A stretch of 64,000 bases of DNA. It comes from Paracyclopina nana (Eukaryota; Arthropoda; Copepoda; Cyclopoida; Cyclopettidae). Of this stretch, positions 1 through 13,500 are shown in pieces. The translations under genes and the position numbers were made by a program. Within the stretch, counting starts at the first letter, position 1. Every line of letters begins with the position of its first letter. The notes beneath the pieces were generated by a model. It saw nothing but the letters and a program-made list of their open reading frames with translations. It was not told the origin of the DNA and did no database searches. The stretch is taken from assembly GCA_019096065.1 (NCBI GenBank), contig JAGUCH010000002.1:9746501-9810500 (forward strand), in the 5' to 3' direction.

Positions 1-880
1 GCAAAAGTCCCCAGGGGCAAAAGTCCCCAGGGGCAAAAGTCCCCAGGGGCAAAAGTCCCCAGGGGCAAAAGTCCCCAGGGGCAAAAGTCCCCAGGGGCAA
101 AAGTCCCCAGGGGCAAAAGTCCCCAGGGGCAAAAGTCCCCAGGGGCAAAAGTCCCCAGGCAAAAGTCCCCAGGGGCAAAAGCCCCCAGGGGCCAAAGTCC
201 CCAGGGGCAAAGGCCCACAGGGGCAAAAGGCCACAGGGGCAAAAGGCCCCAAGGGCAAAAGTCCCCAGGGGCAAAAGTCCCCAGGGGCAAAAGTCCCCAG
301 GGGCAAAAGTCCCCAGGGGCAAAAGTCCCCAGGGGCAAAAGTCCCCAGGGGCAAAAGTCCCCAGGGGCAAAAGTCCCCAGGGGCAAAAGTCCCCAGGGGC
401 AAAAGTCCCCAGGGGCAAAAGTCCCCAGGGGCAAAAGTCCCCAGGGGCAAAAGTCCCCAGGGGCAAAAGTCCCCAGGGGCAAAAGTCCCCAGGGGCAAAA
501 GTCCCCAGGGGCAAAAGTCCCCAGGGGCAAAAGTCCCCAGGGGCAAAAGTCCCCAGGGGCAAAAGTCCCCAGGGGCAAAAGTCCCCAGGGGCAAAAGTCC
601 CTAAGGGCAAAAGTCCCTAAGGGCAAAAGTCCCCAAGGGCAAAAGTCCCCAAGGGCAAAAGTCTCCAAGGGCAAAAGTCCCCATGGGCAAAAGTCCCCAT
701 GGGCAAAAGTCCCCAAGGGCAAAGGTCCCCAAAGGCAAACGTCCCCAAGGGCAAATGTCTCAAGGGCAAATATCCTACAGGCAAAAGTTCCCAGGGGCAA
801 AAGTCTCATGGGCAAAAGTCTCTACGGGCAAACGGCCAAGGGCAAATAGACCAAGGGCAAACGGCCAAGGGCAAAAGTCC
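1..880. repeat. 16-bp tandem repeat array (minisatellite)
   Basis: The unit reads CAAAAGTCCCCAGGGG and repeats about 55 times. Copies are nearly identical from 1 to about 600, apart from a variant patch at about 155-260. They then decay progressively toward 880, with cores changing from CCCCAGGGG to CCCTAAGGG, CCCCATGGG and CCCAAGGGC. Each unit carries a run of four C and a run of four G around a one-base centre. The array begins before the window. Open frames across it (about 683-929) are repeat artefacts because 16 is not a multiple of three. Confidence 0.97.
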
Positions 881-1504
881 TGAGACTGTAATAGTAATCT
901 TAGTCTCTGGCTACGACCATTTTTTCTAGAAAGCGTGAAAACAACGTACTGAGCTAATTTTAGTGCCTAAGCCTGCCTGAAAAAATGCTAGTGCGTTGGC
1001 TTACATTTCCTTTGCAAGTGGCTGAAAAGTCCGTTGGCTGAATTGACTGAAATATCCTTGGGTTGAATTGATGTTACATTGCCAGGGCAATCAGCCTCCT
1101 TATGGATCGGTCCAGAGCCTCGCTGAGTTCGGTAAAAGCTAGAAGGGCGGATAGACGAGCTCAGCTTGAATTTTCTCCGCTTTCATTTAAACCAGCTGGC
1201 ATTTTGAGCCGAAGTGCGTTTTCTCCGGCGCTGCGAACCCAATATGCTCCCCTAAATTCTTCGTATATAATTCGAAATCGTGAAACAAAGCTTTGAATAC
1301 TGGCCATTAAATTATTTTTTCATTTTTATTTGAATTATGCTCTTTTTGTTGAAAAAAATGCCTTTGGATTTTGGTTACTTTTTGAGCTGGTCTTATTTTC
1401 GATCGTGCATTAGCTGCTCTGCATCGCCAGCTGTGCTCGGCGATGGAAACATCTGTCAAAGAAATACACCCTCATGAAAATGCTGGAATACGAGTGAAAC
1501 AACC
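881..1504. other. Upstream region of WDFY3, no gene seen
   Basis: This 620-bp stretch separates the tandem repeat from the WDFY3 start codon. It presumably holds the promoter and 5' leader. I see no convincing TATA box near a plausible start, and no coding sequence. Short open frames here lack recognisable protein character. Confidence 0.5.
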
Positions 1505-4500
1505 ATGAACATAGTAAGAAGGCTCTTGTCTTCTTCTGGAGGCTCAATCGAGGGCAACGCCGCTGCAGCCTCCGACAGTGGTGACAATGCCTCGGATTTG
1601 GTTGGCAGTGCCTTGCAGCGAAAGGAGTCGACAATCAAGAGTCCAGAGCAGGAGCTGCTCGGGCTAAGTCATTTGAAAAAGTTGCATGTGGACTATACTG
1701 CCAGCAGCCTCCCGCCCAACGAGAAGGAGGACAAGTTGTACGCCATGCTGCCATTATTCTGTAACACGTTTTCTTGCGTCGCTCCCAAGGTTATAAGCGA
1801 GCGGTTCTCCGAGGAAGTCATACCATTCACGCAAGCCACTAGTCGTCTACTTGTCACTGAAGTCCGCCGGCGGGCCAGCAATCAATCCACAGAAGCAGCA
1901 GCCTCTGCCATTGCCTCCTACATGGAAGTTGAAGACGGGGGAGGAGGCAATGGATGGCATCTTTTATCCACTCTCAGCCTTCTAGTGGGGGAAGGAGACT
2001 CCCAGGCCGAGGTCATGACCAATGCTGCCCTCCCCTCGACGCTGGTCAAATGCCTGTATTTATTCTTTGACCTGCCAGAAGTGACTGACCAGCCCGAGTC
2101 GTCTGGCAGCAACTATTCGCCCAAGGAGCGTAGGCTCCTTTTGCAAAAGCTGTTTATTCAAGTTTTGCTGAGGCTGTGCACATATCAACCTGCAGTGGAA
2201 GAGCTGGCCAGAAAAGATGACTTGACGCTCCTCTTTTCGGCTGTCACTTCCGAGTGTCCGCAGCATAATATCATGTGGCGGAAAAGCTCGGCAGACATAT
2301 TACTTACCATATCAAGACATAGCCTCAGCCTTCCAGTTATTTCGTACCTACATGGTAACTATAATAATGGATGATAATTGCTTCTGAAATGTACATTAAC
2401 TCTATGTCTCTTTTCAGCGAAGGGATGCATAAGTCTGTGCGTTGAAAACATGCAGAAAAATTCCAACGTTAGCCCCCTCGAAGTTGTTGAGATGTTTGTG
2501 ACAGTATTCTGCTTCCTGAAGGACTCCTCTACTGAATCGGAGACTCTGCTAGAGGATTTTCGCACTTGTCAAGGCTACATTTTTTTGTCCGAATTTTTGT
2601 TGAGGTGGGCGTAACTAAATCTCCCTCAATGCCGTTCGTTTAATATCACGCGTTCCATATTTTTCTAGGATGGACGACACTGAAGACGAGGAAAGCAAGG
2701 AGGCCATGAGAAACTTGGTACTGCTCATAGCTTCCCTCACCTTCTGTGGCCATGCTGAGCTGAAGCCCCCTCAATCGGTAGGTTCGGCCTCTCTCTACCA
2801 GCTGGACAGCTTCGAGCAGCCCGAGCCCCAGAACAGAGGTTCCACAGTGAGAAATGTGCTTGCCTTTCAAGTCCTGCAGACGGTCTTCCTGAAGTCCAAA
2901 TCAGAGTATTTGGATGCTAGCGTGCTTGATGCTGTGTCAACCATTTATACGGCAGACAACGTCAACTACTTCTTGTTGGAAAGCCTCAGCTTTCTGCCAC
3001 AGTGTGCCGAGAAAATATGCTTCAAGGCACCGAGCGTTCAAGACAAATTTTTCCAGCTAGTCGAGTTTCTAGTCCATCACCTCAAGTATGTTCCTTGCAA
3101 GGAGCTGATTGCCATATCACTGATACTGAAGGCTCAAAACAATCGAGATTGCTGCATGCAGGCCGTCAAGAGCCTCATGTCTATCGTTAAGTTTGACGCC
3201 GTTTTCAAGAATGTGTTCCGAGAAATCGGCATGCTCGAAGCTCTCATTGGTTGCCTCAAATCGTATTCTGATCTTTTGGAGAGCAGCGAAGAAGTTGACG
3301 TGGACTCAGCTACCCTTAAACTTGGAAGATATGTGGCGTCCTTTCTTACGGAGCTGATAGCGAGCAACGGTCAAAATGGGTCCGTGTTCCGCGAATCTGG
3401 GGGCGTTTCAACAGCTGTAGCCCTCGCCAAAACACGAGCTAGCAGAAATGAGGGCATATGTTTACTCCAACATCTAGTGTTGGCCAGCGGAAGCGAGGAT
3501 GACATGACAGTCCTGCTGGAACTTCTCCAGTCTTCTGGCGTGAGTGACTTCGAATCAAGGACAGCCTTCGTTCATGCGTTAGTCTCGTGTCTGAGAGACA
3601 GCCACAAATGTCGCACCATCTTCAGAAAAGCAGGTGGCTTCGTCTACCTCGTCTCCGTTTTGCTCTCTCTCGACAGAAGCCTGGGCTCGCCACCACGACC
3701 TGATTCTGAGCAAGTATTAATGCTCTTAAGAGCTGTCTTCTACTGCCTCACAGTGGCCATGAGGTACGAGCCAGCCAACGCGAGATACTTCCAAGTTGAA
3801 ATTGCCACAGGAAACAACCTGGTGGAGGCCATTCAATTGCTTGGGTGCTTCTCTACTTCCCCTCATCACAGCATACTGCAATCTAATCCGATCTCAACTG
3901 ACAACACTGAATCCCTAGTCGAGCTTTTCAGGCAAGCATTCAGTACGGAACTAAAGGATGCTCTCCTAATTCGAGAAGATATCTTCAAAAGCCATTCCAG
4001 CTTAGACCCACGTCTCTTTTATGCCTGCTTGGTGTTACGAATGCTCTACGACATGGCAATAGATGGATATGAGCGGAATGTCACGATTTCCAATGCAGCC
4101 AAGCTTCAAAGGCAAAGTGAATCTGAAGAAACTAATGAGCACGAAAATGCTAGGAAAAAAGGGGCTCCTTCGCTGAACCTTTATCCGCCTCCTCCTGAGC
4201 CGGTTGTTGTTCACCCTTGCGTTGTCACAGCAATGTTGCATCTTTTGCCCACTCTGAGGACGGAGGATGAAGGCTCGAGCAATGAAATGGACTGCTACTC
4301 TGTAGCGCTTCAAGTTTACATCTCCGAAGTCATTCAGTCACTTCTGAGGACCGAGAAAAATCAGCAAATCATGTGCGATGTTGGGCTGCTCTCTAAAATT
4401 ATGACCATATGCAAGGCTCCGCTGGAAAATGATGGGCACATCTTACATGACCATTTTCAATATCTACTTGAGCGTTTGGCTGCCCAAAAATTGGAAGCTT

Positions 4501-7500
4501 CGGACCTGCGTACGTTTCTCAGGCTAGGCAACCCTTTGGCATGCCTCAACTATGAAGAGAGAAGTTCTGGAAGCAGCGAAAAAGTTTGCGGTTTCTTGCC
4601 GTTGACCAGAATTAAAACAATTGTGTCCATGACCACCCCTAGGGACCTTCACATACAAAACAACTCCATTTTGCCACCTTTTATCGAAATGGACATGGCT
4701 CCCGAAGGGTTTGGTTGCCTTTTTCTGCCAAGCATTGCTCCAACGAGTGCCCATTCAGCATCGGTGGTTGGAGTGAGCTCGTTGGCATCCCAGGAAAGTA
4801 GCGTCATTGGTGGCATAGGTCTGGGAGACCGTGCATTTCCATCCCAACCTGGTCTCTCCTACTCCACCTGGATTTGCATCGATAAGTTTAGCGATCCACG
4901 TACCGATCCGCATCCCGTGCGTTTGCTAACTATTGCAAGGTCCGTCAAAGATAGTGGAAACGAGGAAAGCTATGTCTGCTTTGCGTTGGCCTTGTCAGCC
5001 AGAGACAAGGCTCTCATTGTCTCTACAAACGAGGTCCCACTATCCAGACCTTGCGATTGGCAGCCAGAATTCACATCAGACCACGGGACCCGGATCTGGT
5101 TTCCAGATCTGATCAAGGAAGGAGAATGGCATCATCTGGTTGTCGTGTTGAACAGGCAAGTCTTGAAGAACTCCTCATTCAGCCTGTTTGTCAATGGCCA
5201 GCATATTGCCACCCAAAAGGTATTGTTCATCTCACCCACGCCTGGAGGCGGAGGTTTTGCTGGTGGAAACTTGACCTTGGCCTCCTCCGTTTATGCATTT
5301 ATTGGCACACCACCACATTGGAGAAGACATTCCAGACTATGTTGGAAGCAAGGACCTTGCTTACTCTTTGAAGATGTTGCCAGTCCGCAGTTGGCAGCTC
5401 TGCTCTACAAGCTTGGCCCTCACTACTTGGGGTCTTTACAAGCACCACAGGTTGCCACGACTGGAGAGGTGCTCGCATCTCAAATTGGCGAGGAGAAAAT
5501 CATCTTCGGCCTCAATGCAGTGGCAGTGTCCCAGCTGACCTTGGCGAAAATCAAGAAGGTCTTTAGCAAAGTGGATACCAAGTCTATAGCCAGGCAGCTG
5601 GGCATGGCTACAGGGGAGAATGCAACACCCATCAGAGTTGTGCACAACTCCGCTGGTCATCTGTTGGGGCCAGCTCGATCCCTTGGTGGTGTGATCATAG
5701 GCTACGTTGGTGTCCGCGTATTCAATCCACAGCCTGTATCAAAAGTGATGGAAACAGTTGGAGGCTGTCATGTTTTGCTAGGCATCATAGCTATGGCCCA
5801 TGACATGGAAAGCCTCTATGCGGGAGTGAAAGCCCTCGTTTGCGTCATCAAAAGCAATCCTTTCACGAGAATGCAAATGAGTGCCAACAAAGGCTATCAA
5901 ACGCTGGCCATGCTCCTGAGAAAGAAGATGCACCTGCTAAATGCCCACATTTTGCACCTGATGTTCACGATGGTGGGGACCATCGATGCCGGAAAAGACG
6001 TGGTTGGAATACCAAATGCTCCAGCCTTCAGAGATGTCCTCTGCGACCTCGATTTATGGCACGAATCCCCGTCTGACTTGGAAAAATCCTTGTTTGAGCA
6101 TTTCTTCGAGCTGATCTCAGACTCGCAGAAAAACGTTGGAAACATCAAGCTACTCAGGGAATTTGCCATGGTGGAGAAGCTGTTGGCCATTCTGAAGAAG
6201 TCCGAATGCTCCAATAGCACAACATTGATCCTGCTCGATGTCATTCACGGCCTTCTCTGCTGCAACCCTAGAGTATCCGACGTACTTTGCTTTGCTCTCT
6301 TCACAGCTGCAACTCTCAACATTTCTGACAACGAAAGGACCATCATATTCAAGCCAGATAACGATGGAACTGAGCTGGAAATGGGTGACGAAGATGAAGT
6401 CATCAAGAAAATTGTTCTCCGAAATCGGTGTCTCAAACTGTTCTTCTCCCTTTTATTCACTGAAGACTCGATTCATGTCAACTATTGCGAAGATGTCGTA
6501 CAAGTCGTCGGCTTTGATTGGATTTTACTCTTCCTCAACGGACATCTCCATAGCACCACTGTTATTTGGGCCTTGAGGATTCTCTCAACGTTGTTGTCGT
6601 TGCCTCAACTCATGCAAAAGTTCAGGTGTGGCACCTGCAATGGACATTGGCTTGTCAAGTCTGAAAATGTCTTGCATAATAAGATGGTGGAGGCTCTTGG
6701 GCAAAACACATCCAGATCAGTTGTTAAAGCTACGCGGCGAAACATCCGTAACGAAATTTTTCAAGTGCCTGGATTCCAACACCTCAACTGGCTAATGCCT
6801 CACAACGTCGAAGTTCCGGAGGCATATTTCCTTCTCATGTCCATGATGCTTGGCCAGTCTGTGAGAAATCTGCCTGAAGTTTCTGCCAAACTCGACCTGG
6901 ACTCAATTTGGCTGTATATTTTTGGCACGACTGCATCTGAGGCAAAACCAGCTGACTTGTCAGGAAAAGTGAACCTTAGCAGTGATGCCATGGTCACCGT
7001 TTTGGTGATGGTTCGAGCCATGCTGAATTACGAAAAGAAAGGCTCGGAGAAATTGCCAGATTGGTTGAAGGACTATCCGGTGACGCTTACGCAATTTCTA
7101 TTCTACTTGTATCACAATGTTGCTGACTTCATGCCGACGTTTATGAACTCCGAAGTTTTGACAGCCTTGGCTGGGACGTTGTTTCCGGTGGTCTATCAAA
7201 GCAACCACTCCTCTCCTGAAGAAAGTCCATTTTCCAGCCCCTCAAAGGAAACAACGTTGAGTGAAGGTAAAATTATATCCAACTAAATGTGTGCAATTCA
7301 GACCAGTAAGTTATCCTTGCAAAGCACATAAGCTTTCAGCTTTGCAAATCAATCAAGGAGAATAACGTATCACTTTTTCGTATAGAGCGTAATAATTTAA
7401 GCACTTTTAATGCCCCTGATGATTTATTAATTTTTTTGCACAGAGTGAACCAAAGGTTTATAGTTTCAATAAAAAATGCACTTTTTTGTTTGAGGGAAGT

Positions 7501-10500
7501 TTGTTAAACACACGTAGGGTTAAAGAGCTGATAAAAGTTTTACTACAATAATAAGGTCTAATAAGCATTTTTCATTGAGAGCATCTTGGGGTACTTTATA
7601 ATAAACGCTTCGATTTTTTTGAAATATGGTTTAAATTGTAAAACCTTATTTCCTGAGTAATGATCTGCATATTCCTTAGCTAAAAATGATTACTTTTTAT
7701 AGTTATGTGGGTTGATGAGCAGCTTTAGTTTTTGTTAAAATATGGTGCGATCAATTTTAGGGGTGCTTCTTAAGCAAAATTCAATAGCCTACCTTAAAAT
7801 CTATCCTCAAAAATATTCCTACAACATGATCTAAAATAAAAGTTGTACAATATACTACTTATTGTAATAAAATATCATTTTAAGCTCATTATTTTCACAT
7901 TACTTTAGAAACACTTCAAAGTTCTTGCGAAAGTGATCAAACCTCACATCCAATTTTATTAAAAGTCGCTCGTCACAACCCATAATTATAAAAACAAAAT
8001 TTTCAGGCATAAAAAGGCATCATGTGGCGTATATAGTCAAAAGAACGCTAAAAACAAGAAGTTGTGCGCTATCTTAGAGCACAAGAAAACTATCCCTGTT
8101 TGATTTTATCCTTTGACAAATATGAACTTAGGAAACACATTGATGATTTGATGAAGGTCCTAACCCAAACTCTTTCCTTCACCCGAAAAATATACATTTT
8201 CTGAAAGCTAATGTTCTAAGGGTTTAGTAATTTAAAAATCCTGGCCTATGGCTTCCCATAACATAAAATTTTCAGATACTAATACCTCCTAATAAGCTTG
8301 ATATAATATTTTTATGTGCATTATTTTTGGATACCGCTTGGAAAAAATCGTCCATTTTTGTTGTTACATTTTATGTCCTTATTATCAGCTTTTCCATGTG
8401 AGTACAAAAACTAAAGCATGACAGCCATCATTCGAAGAAAGTACTTTTGCTCTATTCTTCAGAAGAATTGACTGCCAAGTCAAAATCTTGGCTTTTTTAG
8501 CCAAATCATCTTTAAATTTCAACTTGTTTCTTATGAACTCAAGTTGTATTTTGCTAATTTTTCTTATTTGATCCTGCTCGTTCGAGAGGGTTTTCAAAGC
8601 AATGCGCGAGGCACAAAATTAGTTGCTTCAAAGCTTGATTTTCATAAATCCAATTTGGTTCAAAAACAATGTGTTTTGGGCGATGATCATTTTAAAAAGG
8701 CCTATTGCGATTTTTGGGCCTTCGAAATTGAGCACAAATTTGCTACTGAACTCTGTTTTAAAGCATTTCTTTATTGTAATCAAGTTAGCAACAGCATTGC
8801 CAACTAATTTAGTTATTTTACCCTTCAATTCTATGAGCCAAAAAAAGTTGATTATTCCCAAAACTTTTTTGGCTATAGAGCTCACTCATCTATGGAAGCC
8901 TTGAAACCTTAGCTTTATAATATGATATTAAGTACATTTCAGCGCAAGCACTGTAGCTGGAAAAAGGAAATAGTATAAAGTTGTGGCAAAATATATGGAT
9001 CAGGCCTTTAGTTTCTTCTATACTTTATATGATGGAAAGCAATTTTCGCATATATAATTCAGTTTACCAATTCGTCTCAGTTTATATAACTACACATGTA
9101 TAAAAGCTCTGACATTTTACTTTATCAAGTTGATGCACATTATATAGTATTTTATAAGGTGTGTCGCTCCTCATCAGGAAAAGGGAGCGAAATTTTGGCT
9201 GTAAAAAATCAAAAAGTTCCCAACACGGCTTTTCTCTAGAAGTTTGCTTGCAACTAAACCTAAAATGTAGTCACCCAAATCATATGCTAATTTTGAATAT
9301 AATTTATTAAGATTTGACTAATTTGCAACCCTTGTATTTCCACATTTAACCTAAGTTTCATGAAACTATTTAGCCTGATCACTACTTTTGGGCTGGTTTT
9401 TTCCAACTTTTCTTAGCTTTTCCATGCCAGTACAAAAACTACAGCATGGCAGACATCATTGCCGGAAAGTACTTTTTGCTATACTTTTCTCAAAGGATTG
9501 ACTGTTTTGTCAAAATCTTGGCTATTTTTATTTCATCCTCTCAAGTTGAACCTGCTATTTTGGAACTGTAAGAGAATTGAGTAAGGTAATCTTAGGCATT
9601 TCTCTTATTTTCGATCCATCATGCTCAAGCCTGGATATGATATGTCTCATGATCCAAAATTCCTTGACTTCCATGAAAATTGCTCAAATCTGTACCATTC
9701 TGTTCCTTGCTTAATTCTAAGTGTTACAAGCACCATCTGAGCACTTTCTTTGCCACTTGTTTAACTAAATTAGCAAAAACAGTTTTGTTTAAGTTTTTGA
9801 AAATGCGCTGTTTTTTCGGAAATTGCGATGGGTGAACACAAGCATGCCAGACAGCCAAAAATTCAGCACCAGATGTTGCATTATGCTTGTCTTTCGTTCC
9901 CTATAGTTTGTAAAATTGTTGTTAGGACTCCTTTTTATTGTTCTTCTAAGCTGAGCTAAGCTTAGTAGAAGAGTTCAAGAGTAGAGTCTCTATCAGAGAT
10001 ACCAGACAAAACTTGATCTAACACATCTTTTAGCTCCCAAAATTGCCAAATTCAAAATGCACAATTTTTAATTTATTTGTTAACGCTTTCAATTACTCTT
10101 GCACTCCTGAGGGCCTCTCAACCAAGCCCTCAAAGTAATGGATCAGATGCTAAGTCAAGATTGCCTGGTCTGGTAACTTCATTATCATTTGAAAATTACT
10201 TTCCATTACAAAATATCTGAGCTCATTTTGTAAAGTAAAAATCACGTAGCATCACTTGGCTCTCGCAAGCTTGAGCCCGCAAAGTTGCCACTCAATTTTT
10301 ACTTTACAAAATTTGCTCAGCTATTTTATTAGCTTGTTTTATAAATTGTTTACATATATAAATAGATAGGAAACTCAAAATCAATTCAGATAATGACTTA
10401 CGCTAAGCATTTTGGATGATATAATATGACATTACCTAATGGCTTTCTGCACGAAAGAAGTGTCAATTGTGTGATTTTACGTTTTCTGCCATTTCAGATG

Positions 10501-13500
10501 AAACCTCTAAAAGCATCGCAACCAATGATAGCCTCACCAACCATCCTGCTAAGAAAAATGTGATCAACTTCATGCGGGTCCTAATTGTCGATGGGCTTTC
10601 ACTTTTGTCGTCTCCAAAGACTCCACCAGTGATTGACATGTTGATCGACGCCCAACCTGATCATAGCAGTGCAGCCCAGCAATGCCAATTTCAAACTGAG
10701 CTTCTTGGCGTAGTAATGGACCATTTACTGGCAGCAGACATATTGATTGGCGACCAAGCTGCCCTTCCTGCTGTTCCTGGTGGGAATCTGCAGTACATAG
10801 CGCCCAATGTATTTTATTTGGCGAGTCGCCTAGTGGACAAATTGTGGCAAGGCGTGATCCAGAAGCCCGCCGATGAAGTGTTCCAGTTCATCCTGAAGCT
10901 GATAGCTCAAGCGAAGCGAAGGAGCGGTTCCAGCCTCAGCCTGGAGGGGATATACAAGAGCCTCAATCGAACCATACTGTACATGCTTTCGCGACCGCAT
11001 TTGAACGTTGCCGAGCAAATGGGAGTGCTGGAAGTGCTCCACAAGATTGTGGACAACCGGAATCTCATTTTTGGAGCGGGTAATCACGAATTGGACTTTT
11101 TCGGTTGCTTGACTTTTTGCCTGCTGAGGTTGACTGCGGGTAAAAACATCCCCACTGAGGCTGAGGGCAAAACAACTTGGCATGTCAACGAGGCCGACTT
11201 GGCTCCCGGAGAGTCGGCGCACATTCATCAGGGTCAGAATTTGTTGGTCAATGCTGCTTGTCGAGTCTGGGATCTGATGTATGTGAGCAAGAAGCCTGCC
11301 CTGGAGGAAGTGTTCAAAACGTCGTTCGGCCAGCAAAACTGCACCCCTCCCCTGGAATCGATCAGGGCCAATGTGTACGAGCAAGCCTCGAAAATATGGT
11401 TCACCTACATTGACCTCGAGAAAAAGGCCTCGTTTGCCAAAATTCCTGCTTGGGAATTCCACACTCAGCTGCAATCTCGCATTCAACGCGTGACTGGTGG
11501 ATTTGCTGGTGGACTTCGCAGACTCACTTCGGTGGGGGGCTCAAGCTCCTCGGTGGCCAACATCGATTCGAAGCTCAAGAAAGACGAGCCTCCCAAGGTG
11601 GAGTACAGCAATATTCCCAAGAGTGTGGTGCAAAAGGCTACGGCGGGCCACATCTCAGTTGTCAAAGAGGTTGTCGAGCAGCACTACAGAAACCGATTCC
11701 AAACTGACCAGCATATGCTCATCTACGTCGAGGAGGAGTGGCTCATCACCGAGTCAATGTTGACCCAAGAGAGAGGCATTTGGGGCCCCTACAGCGAGTC
11801 GAGGCTGACCAAATGGATGTTGGACATGACTGAGGGCCCTTGCCGGATGCGCAAAAAGCTAGTGAGGAACGATCTGTTCTACTTTAACTATCCGTACCAG
11901 AGGATGAGGCGAAGGACGACGACTGGTGGCTCCTCTGCTGCAGACGGCATTGACGGAACTACTGCAGTTGATAAGCCTCACAAATATAAAAAGCCTTCCA
12001 GTCATGACAGCAGGCTGTGGTACGAGCAGCACAGAGCTTTCGCCATGTTCGAGAGGAAGTCGAGTGATACTGCAAAAATTGTTGAAGAGTACGATGACTG
12101 CGATGTCTCCGTGGCAAATGGCGGTCAATGTGGCGAGATCACGTCCATCGATGAGGAAATGCGAAAAATAGGCTTCCAGGCGCTGGCGAAGCAGCACAGC
12201 CTCCAAAAGGGCGACTCTCAAGATGATGATGAAGAAGCTACGACGGAGAACTCCTCCACAGCCACGGATAACAGTGAGGAAAAACAGCAGCAGCAATCCC
12301 AACCTGCACCATCTGGGATGCCTACCCCGCAAAGTCCGACGAGCCTTGGCAGTGGCGGAGGTCTCGATGAAGAAGAGAGCTCGTCAGATTATCAGACCGT
12401 CATGCGTCTGCTGGAGCAGGGCGAAAAAATTACGCACATGTTCAGGTGTGCTCGTATTCAAGGCCTGGACACCACCGAAGGCCTCCTCCTGTTTGGCAGA
12501 GAGCACTTTTACCTTCTCGACGGGTTCACCTTGGTGAATGGCCGCGAAGTGCATGATATTAACTTCATTCCAATCACGTATTACGAGCCGATCATTCCGC
12601 AAGTACCGGGCCAAACGCGGCCTTGTCGCAAAAGGCTGGTCAGCAAATATGCATACGACAGCGTGAAAGAGGTCCATAAAAGGCGATATTTGCTGCAACC
12701 CATTGCTGTCGAGGTGTTCTGCACGGACGGGCAAAACCAACTTTTGGCCTTTGTCAAGGATGTGCGGCCGAAGGTGTATCAAAAGTTTTTGGCCTATTCG
12801 ACCAGCATCTCGGATAGTGCCTCGAGCTCAGTGGCAGGCCAACGGAGGTCGGCCAACGTGGAGCAAACTGGAGGTCTGTTTTCGTCCCTGATGGGCGAAA
12901 CCTCTGTGACGCAACGATGGGCCAGGGGCGAGATCACCAATTTTCAGTATTTGATGGCTCTCAACACTCTGGCTGGACGCAGCTACAATGACTTGATGCA
13001 GTACCCCATTTTCCCCTGGGTGTTGGCCGACTACAAAAGTGAGGAGGAGCCCGACTTCACCGACCCAGCAACATTCAGGGACCTGAGCAAGCCCATGGGA
13101 GCTCAGACCAGCCAGCGACTGGAGCAGTTCAGAAAACGGTTCAGTGACTGGGACGATCCTCACGGCGACACTCCTCCGTATCATTACGGAACCCATTACT
13201 CGTCAGCCATGATTGTGTCCTCCTACCTAGTTCGCATGGAGCCGTTTACTCAGCATTTTCTGCACCTGCAAGGAGGCCACTTTGACCTGGCAGACAGAAT
13301 GTTCCACAGTGTGGAGGAGGCATGGAACTCTGCCTCCAGGAACAATATGGCCGATGTGAGAGAGCTCATTCCAGAATTTTTCTACCTGCCTGATTTCCTT
13401 GAGAACCGGAACCGCTTTGATATTGGTACGAAGCAGAACGGCGAGTCCCTAGATGATGTCCTTCTGCCACCTTGGGCAAAAAATAGCGCAGCCGAATTCA

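Larger units (their letters stand above)
7267..10497 (+). other. Large WDFY3 intron 3, packed with old repeats
   Basis: This 3.2-kb AT-rich intron joins exons 3 and 4 in phase (exon 3 ends with one base, and GAT is completed by the acceptor exon). I find no coding exon inside. It holds decayed dispersed repeats, listed separately, and a degenerate internal duplication. Confidence 0.85.

Noticed and set aside
683-929. Two overlapping open frames with K/G/Q-rich repeats
   Set aside because: They are read through the decayed 16-bp tandem repeat in different frames. The unit is not a multiple of three, and the same repeat pattern appears in each frame.
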